The position numbers and the translations under genes are program-made. A model generated the notes under the pieces. The model had not been told where the DNA came from. It made no database searches and saw only the letters and a list, made by a program, of their open reading frames with translations. A stretch of DNA of 64,000 nucleotides from Glutamicibacter sp. PS (GTDB lineage: Bacteria > Actinomycetota > Actinomycetes > Actinomycetales > Micrococcaceae): positions 2,979,610 through 3,043,609 of the forward strand of contig JANCMB010000001.1 in the NCBI GenBank assembly GCA_031317595.1, in the 5' to 3' direction. This document shows, piece by piece, positions 24,820 through 32,892 of the stretch (position 1 is the stretch's first letter; each line of letters begins with the position of its first letter).

Positions 24820-25836
24820 ATGAAAAGACTCTCTCCCCTCGCCGCAACCCTTCCAGCACTGGCCATGCTGTTGACCAGCGGTTGTAGCGCCCTTGCGCCT
24901 GCCGACGCAACCGACGCGCCACAGACCGAATCGGTCACCATCGACAGCTGCGGCCGAGAGGTCACCTTCGATACGCCGCCAGAACGCATCTTGGCCGTGG
25001 GGTCGGAAGCCCCGGCTCTGCTCGAGGCGGCCGGTGTTGGCGAACGAGTCACCCACTACGCGGGAAGTTTGCAGGTGCCCTTCGACGCATCAACCCAGCG
25101 TGTGGTGGAGCAGGCCGAACGCATCGCCGAGGATTCCCACAAGGTGTCCTTTGAGATGATCCTGAACAGTGGGGTCGATGCGGTGATCGGCACCGATATC
25201 ACCGCAGGCGTTGACCTCGACTCGCTGGCCCAACGCCTGGAGGAAGCCGGAATCAAATTAGTCACGGTGAGCGGCTACTGCGCCGGTATCGAGGGGCGTT
25301 CCACACACAACCTCAGTGGCTTTGAGTTGATCTACCGGGATATTGAGAACTACGGCAAGGTCTTCCGCACTCAGAACCAGGCCGCGGCCTCCATCGCCGA
25401 TCTCCGCAAACGAGTTATCGCAGCCACCGAGCTCGTCGGTGATCATGCCGCGCGCAGCGCGGTCCCCCTCTATGTTCCGGCCGAGGGGACGGTGGGCTCC
25501 TACGGCGGGCAGTCATTGGTGTCGGAGCAAATGGAATTGCTCGGCGTAGAAAATGTCTTCGCCGATGTCCCCAAGCGTTACTTTGAGCCCTCCACCGAGG
25601 CGCTGACCGATGCGGCTCCGCAACTGATTTTCGCCATGTTCCTGCCCACCGGATCCTCGCAGGTTGAAACCGAGCAGGACGTCGTGGACGGGGTGCGTCA
25701 GCGCCCCGAGCTGGCCGGTATCGAAGCGGTATCCGACGACTCGGCCCTGCTACCGCTGAATTACTACTACACCTCCCCCGGGCCCTTGGCCGTGGATGGC
25801 CTGGAGTTGCTCGCTAATCGCCTGAGCGACGGATGA
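24820..25836 (+). CDS. FecB/FhuD-type metallophore-binding lipoprotein
   Basis: A 338-residue cluster A-II (siderophore-type) binding protein. Leader with MKRLS, a hydrophobic core and a T-S-G-C lipobox (C22), so membrane-anchored outside the cell. The mature part starts with a strand VTIDSCGREVTFDTPPERILAVG (pieces), typical of the FecB fold, followed by the long backbone helix region and a C-terminal LDNYYTS-like segment (LPLNYYYTSPGP). First gene of a seven-gene operon; its stop overlaps the cntK-like start (ATGA). In the operon's logic it captures the metal-loaded opine metallophore for the FecCD/ATPase importer. The RBS before this ATG is weak. Confidence 0.85.
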   Translation: MKRLSPLAATLPALAMLLTSGCSALAPADATDAPQTESVTIDSCGREVTFDTPPERILAVGSEAPALLEAAGVGERVTHYAGSLQVPFDASTQRVVEQAERIAEDSHKVSFEMILNSGVDAVIGTDITAGVDLDSLAQRLEEAGIKLVTVSGYCAGIEGRSTHNLSGFELIYRDIENYGKVFRTQNQAAASIADLRKRVIAATELVGDHAARSAVPLYVPAEGTVGSYGGQSLVSEQMELLGVENVFADVPKRYFEPSTEALTDAAPQLIFAMFLPTGSSQVETEQDVVDGVRQRPELAGIEAVSDDSALLPLNYYYTSPGPLAVDGLELLANRLSDG

Positions 25837-26732
25837 GCCAGCTCACCCAACACTCCCGGAGCGCCGCCTCCCACTCACCATTGTGCCGAGGGGCTCTGCC
25901 ATCGGCTACCGCCGTGGAGTTCGTCAAGCTCTCGCCCACCGAAAACATGACTCTCTTGGTCACCAGCGGGCACCCCAGCGCGCACTACCCAGCGATTGCG
26001 GCCCAGCTACTCCAAACCCAGCATGTGCACGCCGAGCAGGTCGGATTTATCCGCACCGCATCCACCCCGGAAGCGCATGCGCGGTTGCATATGGCTGGCG
26101 ACGAATTCTGCGGCAATGCGTGCATGGCGCTGGCCGCCTACCTTGCCGCGCACGGCGGATTACTACCCGGCCGGTCGCAGCAGATCACCCTCGAGGCGTC
26201 GGGCACCTCCCGCGCGGTGCGCTGTCTGGTCGAGCACCGCGACGCGGGATACCACTGTCAACTCTCGGTGCCCGGGCCACTGCGTGTTGAGCCCTACCGT
26301 TTCCCGGGTGCCGAAACGGCGCCCTGCGCACTGTTGCGCTATCCCGAAGCGATTCATCTGGTGCTCGAAGGCAACCCCGCAGATCCGCACCTGCGTGCCG
26401 CAGCGCAAGACCACGCACGGAATCTAGCACTACGCACCGGTATCGCCCTGGTCGGGGTCATGCTCTACGACCCGATACGACAACAACTAGCACCACTGAT
26501 CCACGTGCCGGCGCTAGATTCCATGGTTTTCGAACGCAGTTGCGGTTCGGGCACCGGCGCAGTGGGCGCCTACTTGGCCGCTACCGGCGGCCGCTCAATC
26601 AGCACCGCAGTGCACCAGCCCGGAGGCACCATGCACGTGAACGCACAGTACACACAGGGAACCGTCACCGAACTTGGTATCGGTGGGCAAGTTCGCATCA
26701 TCGCCGAAGGGACAGCCTATGTACACATCTAA
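25833..26732 (+). CDS. cntK: CntK-like histidine racemase (DapF fold)
   Basis: A 299-residue PLP-independent racemase of the diaminopimelate epimerase fold. Both catalytic cysteines are seen: C93 in GDEFCGNACMAL and C237 in FERSCGSGTGAVGAYLA. The DapF glutamate/asparagine residues that read meso-DAP are not conserved in the same way, and the gene sits between a metallophore-binding protein and cntL/cntM homologues, as in the staphylopine pathway, where CntK turns L-His into D-His. ATGA overlap with the upstream gene. The N-terminus is about 25 residues longer than expected; an internal start is possible. Racemase fold is firm; histidine as substrate is inferred from neighbours. Confidence 0.85.
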   Translation: MSQLTQHSRSAASHSPLCRGALPSATAVEFVKLSPTENMTLLVTSGHPSAHYPAIAAQLLQTQHVHAEQVGFIRTASTPEAHARLHMAGDEFCGNACMALAAYLAAHGGLLPGRSQQITLEASGTSRAVRCLVEHRDAGYHCQLSVPGPLRVEPYRFPGAETAPCALLRYPEAIHLVLEGNPADPHLRAAAQDHARNLALRTGIALVGVMLYDPIRQQLAPLIHVPALDSMVFERSCGSGTGAVGAYLAATGGRSISTAVHQPGGTMHVNAQYTQGTVTELGIGGQVRIIAEGTAYVHI

Positions 26733-27579
26733 CCCGGTCACCACCGAGCCAACCGTTGCGAGTTCCGATGAGGCGCAACGGTTATTGGAGAGCCTGCATC
26801 AGTATCGCCGGCTCTTCACGGAGGCCCTCGCGGCCTATGACGGCAGCACCGGCGGGGCCCGACACCTCGAACAGGCCATCGCCACCTATGCCCGACTGAT
26901 CACCAGCGCACCGAACGAGGCACGGTTTACCCGGCTCCTTCAGGAAGGCGGGGCACCGACGGAAGAACTAGTGGACGAACTGCGTGCACTCTCGGCACGA
27001 TGCGCCGGGGTGCTGGAAAAGTACCGGGCGCTACGGTTGCTCAACGGGCAGGAAAGCACCGACGACTACTTCATGAACGTTGAATCCTGCATCGAGCAGG
27101 AATTCGGGGCGATGACTCCGGATGAGCATTCCAAGGTGCTGCTCATCGGCTCCGGTTCCTACCCGATGACCTTGCTCCACCTCGCTCAGCAGACCGGGGC
27201 CCGCACCCTCGGAATCGACATCGATGCAGAAGCCGTGGAACTGGGCCGACGGGTGGTGCAACAGTTAGGCAGTGGCCTGCACATCAGGCTCGAACAACGT
27301 ACGGCCGCCGAACTGGAGTTCACTGCCCAGGCCACCCACCTCGTTTTCAGTTCCACGGTAGCGGCCAAATACGAACTACTCGACGAGCTCTACGCGCACA
27401 CCCGTGAGGACGTCGTGGTGGCCATGCGCTTCGGAGATTCACTGAAGTCGCTCTTCAACTACCCGATGCAGCCGGTCAACCCACAACGCTGGCAACTGGT
27501 GCACACCATCCGCCAAGAAGATCAGGTTTTCGATATCGCGCTTTACGCCAAGGCGCGCCCGCAGGCAAAGGACGGATAA
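26719..27579 (+). CDS. cntL: CntL-like nicotianamine-synthase-family aminobutanoyltransferase
   Basis: A 286-residue member of the nicotianamine synthase family. It moves the 3-amino-3-carboxypropyl (aminobutyrate) group of S-adenosylmethionine onto histidine. The N-terminal half is helical; the SAM-binding Rossmann part begins with KVLLIGSGSYPMTLLHLA (139-156), matching the GSGPLPLT loop of plant enzymes, then GIDIDAEAVELGRR. Near the C-terminus MRFGDSLKSLFNYPM matches the family's R-x-G...F-YP motif. The ATG at 26719 has GAAGGGA before it and lies inside the last codons of cntK (14-base overlap). S. aureus CntL is of similar length. Confidence 0.87.
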   Translation: MYTSNPVTTEPTVASSDEAQRLLESLHQYRRLFTEALAAYDGSTGGARHLEQAIATYARLITSAPNEARFTRLLQEGGAPTEELVDELRALSARCAGVLEKYRALRLLNGQESTDDYFMNVESCIEQEFGAMTPDEHSKVLLIGSGSYPMTLLHLAQQTGARTLGIDIDAEAVELGRRVVQQLGSGLHIRLEQRTAAELEFTAQATHLVFSSTVAAKYELLDELYAHTREDVVVAMRFGDSLKSLFNYPMQPVNPQRWQLVHTIRQEDQVFDIALYAKARPQAKDG

Positions 27580-27581
27580 CC

Positions 27582-28877
27582 ATGGAAGATTTCGGTTCGG
27601 TATTAATCGCCGGCACCGGCCCCACCGCGGTGCAATTAGCGCTCCTGTTCACCCGCCTCGAAAATCAGGTGGGCATCGCCGGGCGCCCCTCGGCGCGCTC
27701 CGCCGAGTTCTTTGACCGCTTGCAAGCCTCCGCCGGTCAGGTTGAGGTCGAGGTGCACAATGAACAACACCGGGCGCTGGCCGGCACCGGTAGGCTCAGC
27801 TTCTGGTACACCAATTACGCGCACGTACGGGGCCGTTGGGACACTCTTGTCCTGACGGTCACCGCCGATGCCTACCTTTCGGTGCTACGCAGTCTCCCGC
27901 CTAGCTTGCACACCTCGCTCCAGCGGATTGTCCTACTCTCCCCCACCCTCGGCTCCAGTGCCCTGGTGCGCAACTACACCCGCGACTGGCCCGCCGCCCC
28001 AGAAGTCGTCAGTCTTTCAAGCTACTTCGGGGATACTCGCTGGTCGCAGGGCACTATCGGCGAGCGCGTGCTGACCGCCGGGGTCAAACGCCGTGTCTAC
28101 GCCGGTTCCAGCGCGGGTAGTTCATCAAGTCTGCAGGTGCTGTCCAAGTTGCACGCCGGCGTCGGTGTCGAACTGGAGGCAGTTGAACATCCGCTGGCCG
28201 CCGAAACACGGAATATGTCGCTCTACGTGCATTCGAGCCTGTTCATGAACGAATTCGCGCTACAGGCTGTATTCGATCCGGCGGCGACAAAGAGCTATGT
28301 CTATAAGCTCTACCCGGAGGGACCGATCACCCCGGAACTGATCCGCACCATGCTCGCCCATTGGCGAGAACTCTCGTCCATTACCGAGCACTTGGGCGGC
28401 TCCCCGGTCAACCTGCTGGATTTCATGCTCAGCGACGGGTATCCAGTACGCCCCGAAAGCATCAATCCGGTGGACGCCGCCCGCTTCGAGAGCCTGTCGA
28501 GCAGCGAGCAAGAGTACTTGCTCTACGTACGCTATGCGTCGCTACTGATCGACCCCTATTCCACTCCCGATGACCAGGGACGCTACTTTGACTTCTCGGC
28601 CATCGCCTTCCGCCCGATTTTCCGCACACAGGCTGGGGTATGGGATATTCCGCGGATGCCGAAGGAGGATTATTACCGCACGAAGATCATCCAAGGTCTC
28701 GCCCAGCAATTGCAGGTCCCCTGTCCCATGATCGACGCTCTGCTCAATACCTACGAACGATACCTAACCCAGAGCGCCGAAGCCTTAGCCCCGGAACCTT
28801 GTTCTGAGGCCTTCACGGTGCAAGATTTTTCCGATGATGTGCAGCTGATCTGTGCCGCAACGGTGGGAGTGAAATGA
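27582..28877 (+). CDS. cntM: CntM-type opine dehydrogenase (staphylopine dehydrogenase family)
   Basis: A 431-residue opine dehydrogenase that joins the CntL product to an oxo-acid by reductive amination. It lines up along its length with S. aureus CntM as I remember it: VLIAGTGPTAVQLA (8-20, NADPH fold), GR at 34-35, GDTR (150-153), ETRNMSLYVHSSLFMNEF (208-225) with candidate base H217, YVYKLYPEGPIT (239-250), VNLLDFML, YPVRPES, EYLLYVRYASLLIDP and IPRMPKEDYYRT (356-367). D151 in GDTR corresponds to the aspartate reported to favour pyruvate over 2-oxoglutarate. Two bases after cntL; its stop overlaps the MFS start. Confidence 0.95.
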   Translation: MEDFGSVLIAGTGPTAVQLALLFTRLENQVGIAGRPSARSAEFFDRLQASAGQVEVEVHNEQHRALAGTGRLSFWYTNYAHVRGRWDTLVLTVTADAYLSVLRSLPPSLHTSLQRIVLLSPTLGSSALVRNYTRDWPAAPEVVSLSSYFGDTRWSQGTIGERVLTAGVKRRVYAGSSAGSSSSLQVLSKLHAGVGVELEAVEHPLAAETRNMSLYVHSSLFMNEFALQAVFDPAATKSYVYKLYPEGPITPELIRTMLAHWRELSSITEHLGGSPVNLLDFMLSDGYPVRPESINPVDAARFESLSSSEQEYLLYVRYASLLIDPYSTPDDQGRYFDFSAIAFRPIFRTQAGVWDIPRMPKEDYYRTKIIQGLAQQLQVPCPMIDALLNTYERYLTQSAEALAPEPCSEAFTVQDFSDDVQLICAATVGVK

Positions 28878-30088
28878 GCAATAACCTCACAGTCGATCAA
28901 ACCCTACCCAGCGAACGGCGCATAGTCGCCGCCCTGTGGCCCACACTGCTCGCCTCCGCGGCGGGTCTACTACCCTTCACCATTTTCAGCACCTTTCTGG
29001 TGTCGATCGCCGAATCCGTGGGCGAGGGGAACGCCGCCGTCGGCGCCCTGCGTGGACTCGGTGGAATCGGCGCGGTGCTGGCCGGGGTCGCGCTGGCCCC
29101 GCTACTTTCCCGATTTGCACCGGGCCGCGTGGCTTCGGTGGCGTTGGTGCTGCTTGCCTTGGCCACCGTTGTCGGGTCGTTCGCCTGGCTTCCGGCGTTG
29201 GCGGCCTTCTGCCTGATCACAGGCGTGTCTAACGCGTTGCTCTATCCAGCGCTCTCCACGGCGGCGGCCGACCGTTTTGGCTCCGGGCCCGCCGCCAGCC
29301 GGGCCGCCACACTAGTCATGACCTCACAGACCCTAGCCTCGACGTTGGGGGCTCCGCTGCTGGTGATCCCCACCAGCTGGTGGGGATGGCGTGGCGACCT
29401 GATCGCGGTGGCCGTGCTGGCCCTCGCGCTGGTCCCGCTACTGCTGCGTTTTGACCGCAACACCCAGCATGCGGCACCGGATACCGCACGCATCGGTTAC
29501 CTCGCCGCCTTCCGCACCCTTGCCAAGGTGCCGGGGGCACGGGCACTGCTCTTGGTGGCCTTTGGCCGGGCCGGGGCCCTGATGGGTCATCTGGCTTTTC
29601 TCGCCCCGCTGTACTCCGAACGCTTTGGCCTGCAACCGAGCCAGTTCGCCTTCGTTTGGGGGCTTAGCGGCGGCGCTTTCTTCCTAGGACATCTCGCAGC
29701 CGGTCGACTGTTGAATCTCGAGGAGGCCGATGCACGAGCCCGGCGGGTTATGGTGCTCTGCCTCATCAGCGCCCTCGGCGCACTGGTTGGGGTGTATCTC
29801 GCCCCTAATCTGCCGTTGGCGCTTCTGGCCACGGCGTTGCTTTCGGCAAGTCACGCTGTGGTGGCCGCAGCGGTGGTGACCCTGTTGGTGCGTCGATGCA
29901 GTACCGTACGCGGCACTGCGCTGAGCCTAAACTCCGCGGGTATGAGCCTAGGTCTCTTCCTCGGTGCCGCCGTGGCCGGTGCAGGCATGGGCGTAGCCGG
30001 CTACCCGGGTGCGGCCACCGCGCTCGGGGCGCTCACGCTACTCGCGTTGCTAGCCGCCCTGTCACTGCGACCGGAGCCGACCGAATGA
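28874..30088 (+). CDS. MFS exporter of the metallophore operon (CntE role)
   Basis: A 404-residue major facilitator protein with 12 predicted helices, of the drug/metabolite efflux type. Helix 1-2 region TLLASAAGLLPFTIFSTF, loop residues LLSRFAPGRVASVAL and a symmetric second half are visible. It overlaps cntM by ATGA and the FecCD gene by ATGA. In staphylopine-type systems the MFS protein CntE exports the metal-free compound; the operon position predicts the same role. Sequence alone does not fix the substrate. Confidence 0.82.
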   Translation: MSNNLTVDQTLPSERRIVAALWPTLLASAAGLLPFTIFSTFLVSIAESVGEGNAAVGALRGLGGIGAVLAGVALAPLLSRFAPGRVASVALVLLALATVVGSFAWLPALAAFCLITGVSNALLYPALSTAAADRFGSGPAASRAATLVMTSQTLASTLGAPLLVIPTSWWGWRGDLIAVAVLALALVPLLLRFDRNTQHAAPDTARIGYLAAFRTLAKVPGARALLLVAFGRAGALMGHLAFLAPLYSERFGLQPSQFAFVWGLSGGAFFLGHLAAGRLLNLEEADARARRVMVLCLISALGALVGVYLAPNLPLALLATALLSASHAVVAAAVVTLLVRRCSTVRGTALSLNSAGMSLGLFLGAAVAGAGMGVAGYPGAATALGALTLLALLAALSLRPEPTE

Positions 30089-31185
30089 GCTCAGTTACCG
30101 AATTTTCAGACCTCTTGCACCCACTCCCGGCAGCGGATGACCTCGAGCATGACCGGCGGCGTCGGCGCACCCGCCGATGGCTGATCGGGCTCTCGGTGCT
30201 CTTGGTGGCCACGATTCCGGTGGCCGTTAGCCTCGGGCCGGCCAGTATCCCGTTGGAGACGACCGCGAGGATTATCGGCCGGCAGCTTTTCGGGCTTCCG
30301 CTGCAGGTGGATTGGAGCGCGTCCGAGGAATCGATTATTTGGCTCTCGCGGGTACCTCGGGTACTTCTTGGAGCCGCAGTCGGCGCGGGGTTGGCCATTG
30401 CAGGAGTGGCGTTGCAGGCGTTAACTCGCAATATCCTGGCCGAGCCCTACCTGCTGGGGGTGACCTCGGGCGCCTCGACACTCGCCGCGGCCGCGATTCT
30501 TTTCGGTTTCGGTGCCAGCGTCGGTTCGCTATCGCTCACCGGTAGCGCCTTCATCGGGGCTCTCGCCGCCGGGGTGGCGGTCTTCTTACTGGCCCGTGTC
30601 AGTGGGCAGATGACCTCCACCCGTCTAGTGCTCTCGGGAGTTTCGATCGGGTACGTATTACACGCATTGACCTCGCTGCTGATTTTCGCCTCCGATGACC
30701 CGGATGCGGGCCGTTCGGTGCTCTTTTGGGTGCTCGGTTCGCTCACACTGGCCACTCATGGTTCGGCCGTGCTGACCCTCGCAGTGGTGCTGGCCACGCT
30801 GATGTTGCTGTTGTATTGGGCTAGACCGCTCGATGCGCTCGCCATCGGTGATGGCACTGCGCAGACCTTGGGTCTCTCCCCGACCCGGCTACGCGCGATG
30901 GTGATGGTGCTGATCGCGCTCTGCGTCGGAGCATTGGTCGCCGCCTCGGGTGGGATCGGCTTCGTGGGGCTGATCATCCCTCATGTAGCCCGGCTCTGCG
31001 TGGGAACCGCACACCGTCGGCTGTTACCGGTCGCGGCGCTGCTCGGTGGGATCTTCCTCATCTGGGCCGATGTGCTGGCCCGCAGCGTCCTGTCCCCGCA
31101 GGAACTGCCGTTAGGGATCGTCACCGCACTACTCGGCGCGCCCTTGCTCTTCCTGCTGGTACGCCGGCTGAACCCTACCCAATGA
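30085..31185 (+). CDS. FecCD-family ABC importer permease
   Basis: A 366-residue permease with about ten hydrophobic helices after a basic tail (RRRRRTRR, about 23-30). FecCD signatures: RVPRVLLGAAVGAGLAIAG, ALTRNILAEPYLLGVTSGA, GGIGFVGLIIPHVAR (about 290-304) and QELPLGIVTALLGAP near the end. A single permease gene means it would act as a homodimer like BtuC. The ATG overlaps the MFS stop. It imports the metal-metallophore complex from the binding protein using the next gene's ATPase. Staphylococcus uses an Opp-type importer instead. Confidence 0.93.
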   Translation: MSSVTEFSDLLHPLPAADDLEHDRRRRRTRRWLIGLSVLLVATIPVAVSLGPASIPLETTARIIGRQLFGLPLQVDWSASEESIIWLSRVPRVLLGAAVGAGLAIAGVALQALTRNILAEPYLLGVTSGASTLAAAAILFGFGASVGSLSLTGSAFIGALAAGVAVFLLARVSGQMTSTRLVLSGVSIGYVLHALTSLLIFASDDPDAGRSVLFWVLGSLTLATHGSAVLTLAVVLATLMLLLYWARPLDALAIGDGTAQTLGLSPTRLRAMVMVLIALCVGALVAASGGIGFVGLIIPHVARLCVGTAHRRLLPVAALLGGIFLIWADVLARSVLSPQELPLGIVTALLGAPLLFLLVRRLNPTQ

Positions 31186-31216
31186 TGACGCGTTACACGA
31201 AAGGAAGTGATTAGCC

Positions 31217-31993
31217 ATGATTTCGGCCCAAGATATTTCGGTCGGCTACGATGACCGACTGGTCATTCAGGGCGTCTCGCTCGAGGCGGGACCCGGTGAA
31301 GTTCTGGGGCTGATCGGCCCCAACGGTAGCGGTAAGAGCACGCTGTTGCGCACCCTCTATGCGGCCCTGCGGCCCCGGGCCGGACTCGTGAGCATCGATG
31401 GAGACCCGGTGACCGCGTTGCGCGGCACCGAACTGGCCCGGAAGATCGCGGTGGTGGCCCAAGAGACTCCCTCGGACCTACCGATCACCGTGGCCGATAT
31501 GGTGTTGTTGGGGCGGACAGCGCAGCGTGGAGCCTTGGCCGCTTTCGACCGCGAAGATCACCGTGCCGCGGCGCAGGCGCTGACTCGCGTCGGTGTCCGC
31601 GACTTAGCGGATCGGCGCTACGCCACGCTCTCCGGCGGTGAAAAGCAACGCGTGCTTATTGCTCGCATGCTCGCGCAACAGGCCGATCACCTATTGCTCG
31701 ATGAACCGACAAACCACCTGGACATTCGGCACCAGCACGAATTGTTGCGGCTCGTCGGGCAGCTCGGGTTGACCACCGTCATCGTGTTGCATGATCTGAA
31801 TCTTGCGGCACGCTATTGCACGAAACTGGTGATGCTCCAGCGCGGGCGGGTCGTGGCCAACGGTACTCCGGACACGGTGCTCACCTCGGAGCTGATACGC
31901 GAGGTTTATGAGGTGAACGCCGAGCGTGTTTCGCTCGGCGCCCACCTACAGCTGGTCTTCAGTCCGCTTGAGGAAGCGGTCACGGTGAGTTAG
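31217..31993 (+). CDS. FecE/FhuC-type ABC importer ATPase
   Basis: A 258-residue ABC ATPase. Walker A GPNGSGKSTLL (about 36-46), Q-loop AQETPSDLP, signature LSGGEKQRV, Walker B HLLLDEPTNHLD and switch histidine VLHDLN are all intact. GAAAGGAAGTGA lies before the ATG. Last gene of the seven-gene operon, it energises import by the FecCD permease. Its TAG stop overlaps the stop of the convergent gene in the sequence TTAG (31990-31993), leaving no spacer. Confidence 0.94.
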   Translation: MISAQDISVGYDDRLVIQGVSLEAGPGEVLGLIGPNGSGKSTLLRTLYAALRPRAGLVSIDGDPVTALRGTELARKIAVVAQETPSDLPITVADMVLLGRTAQRGALAAFDREDHRAAAQALTRVGVRDLADRRYATLSGGEKQRVLIARMLAQQADHLLLDEPTNHLDIRHQHELLRLVGQLGLTTVIVLHDLNLAARYCTKLVMLQRGRVVANGTPDTVLTSELIREVYEVNAERVSLGAHLQLVFSPLEEAVTVS

Positions 31994-32883
31994 CGTGCCA
32001 CCGAGTGTGCATCCTGCGCCGCCGCGACGCGGCTACGCATAGCTTCGAGCTGGTAGCGCGACACCTCATGCGCACGTTCGTTTTCGGCAAACACGCTGGT
32101 GACCATGACCGTCTCCTCGCGTTCGGTGAAGCCATTGGACACCAGCCCGCCAAAGAACTCATCCCAATTCACATCGCCGTCCCCGATCTTTAGGTGCTGG
32201 TGCACACGCACCGGATTGCCCGGTGGGTTGGTGATGTACCGCAGACCGTGCGAGGCATGATGGTTCATGGTGTCGGCCACGTGCACTACGCGCAGCCGGT
32301 CGCCCACGGTGTCCATGATCGCCAGTGGCTCATCCTTCATATGGAAGGTGTGCGCGGCGACGTACACGAACGACAGGTTCGGCGAGTTCACCCCGCGAAT
32401 CACGCGCCAAGCGGCCAGCCCTTCCTCCACGAAGTCATCCGGGTGCGGATCGATGGCCACGTTAATGCCTTCGCGTTCGATCAACGGCACCAGTTCCTCC
32501 ATGGAGCGGTAGAACGCGGCCTCGGATTCCTCTGGCTGCTCAGGGCGGCCGGAAAACTCGGTGTTCATCTGGTTCACCCCGAGATCCACGGCAATTTGGA
32601 TGGCGCGCTTCCAGTAGCGCACCGCCGCCTCGCGCAGGTTCTCGTCGGGGCTGGACCAGCGCAGCACCGGCAGGATCGAGGCGATCTGCACCCCTGTGGC
32701 GGCGCATTCGGCTTTGAGCTTAGCCACCAGCTCATCATCGGCCTTCGGATGGGTGAAGAACGGGATGACATCTGGGTGCGGGGTCAGCTGGAGATACTCA
32801 AAACCCAGTTCGGCGGCCAGCCGCGGGAACTCGAGCACCGAGTGGGTGCTGTGAAACGGGGTGGGGTCCAGTGCGTATTTCAC
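31990..32883 (-). CDS. Sugar phosphate isomerase/epimerase (IolE/IolI-like TIM barrel)
   Basis: A 297-residue AP-endonuclease-2-fold protein. Visible strands include YLQLTPHPDVIPFF, a NTEFSGRPEQPEESEAAF segment, VAIDPHPDDFVEEG with metal-binding acid and histidine, TFHMKD and VVHVADTMNHHAS. Such proteins are inosose isomerases, dehydratases or epimerases. It ends the main inositol operon, 9 bases after iolG, so it probably handles an inosose isomer, perhaps like IolI or IolH. It is a different protein from the IolE at 33946. Confidence 0.8.
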   Translation of the reverse strand: MKYALDPTPFHSTHSVLEFPRLAAELGFEYLQLTPHPDVIPFFTHPKADDELVAKLKAECAATGVQIASILPVLRWSSPDENLREAAVRYWKRAIQIAVDLGVNQMNTEFSGRPEQPEESEAAFYRSMEELVPLIEREGINVAIDPHPDDFVEEGLAAWRVIRGVNSPNLSFVYVAAHTFHMKDEPLAIMDTVGDRLRVVHVADTMNHHASHGLRYITNPPGNPVRVHQHLKIGDGDVNWDEFFGGLVSNGFTEREETVMVTSVFAENERAHEVSRYQLEAMRSRVAAAQDAHSVAR

Positions 32884-32892
32884 GTCAATCTC

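Noticed and set aside
25833-26732. Diaminopimelate epimerase (dapF) for cell-wall synthesis
   Set aside because: The fold and cysteines match, but the gene is locked between metallophore genes with ATGA overlaps, as CntK is; dapF would normally sit with miaA or dap genes.
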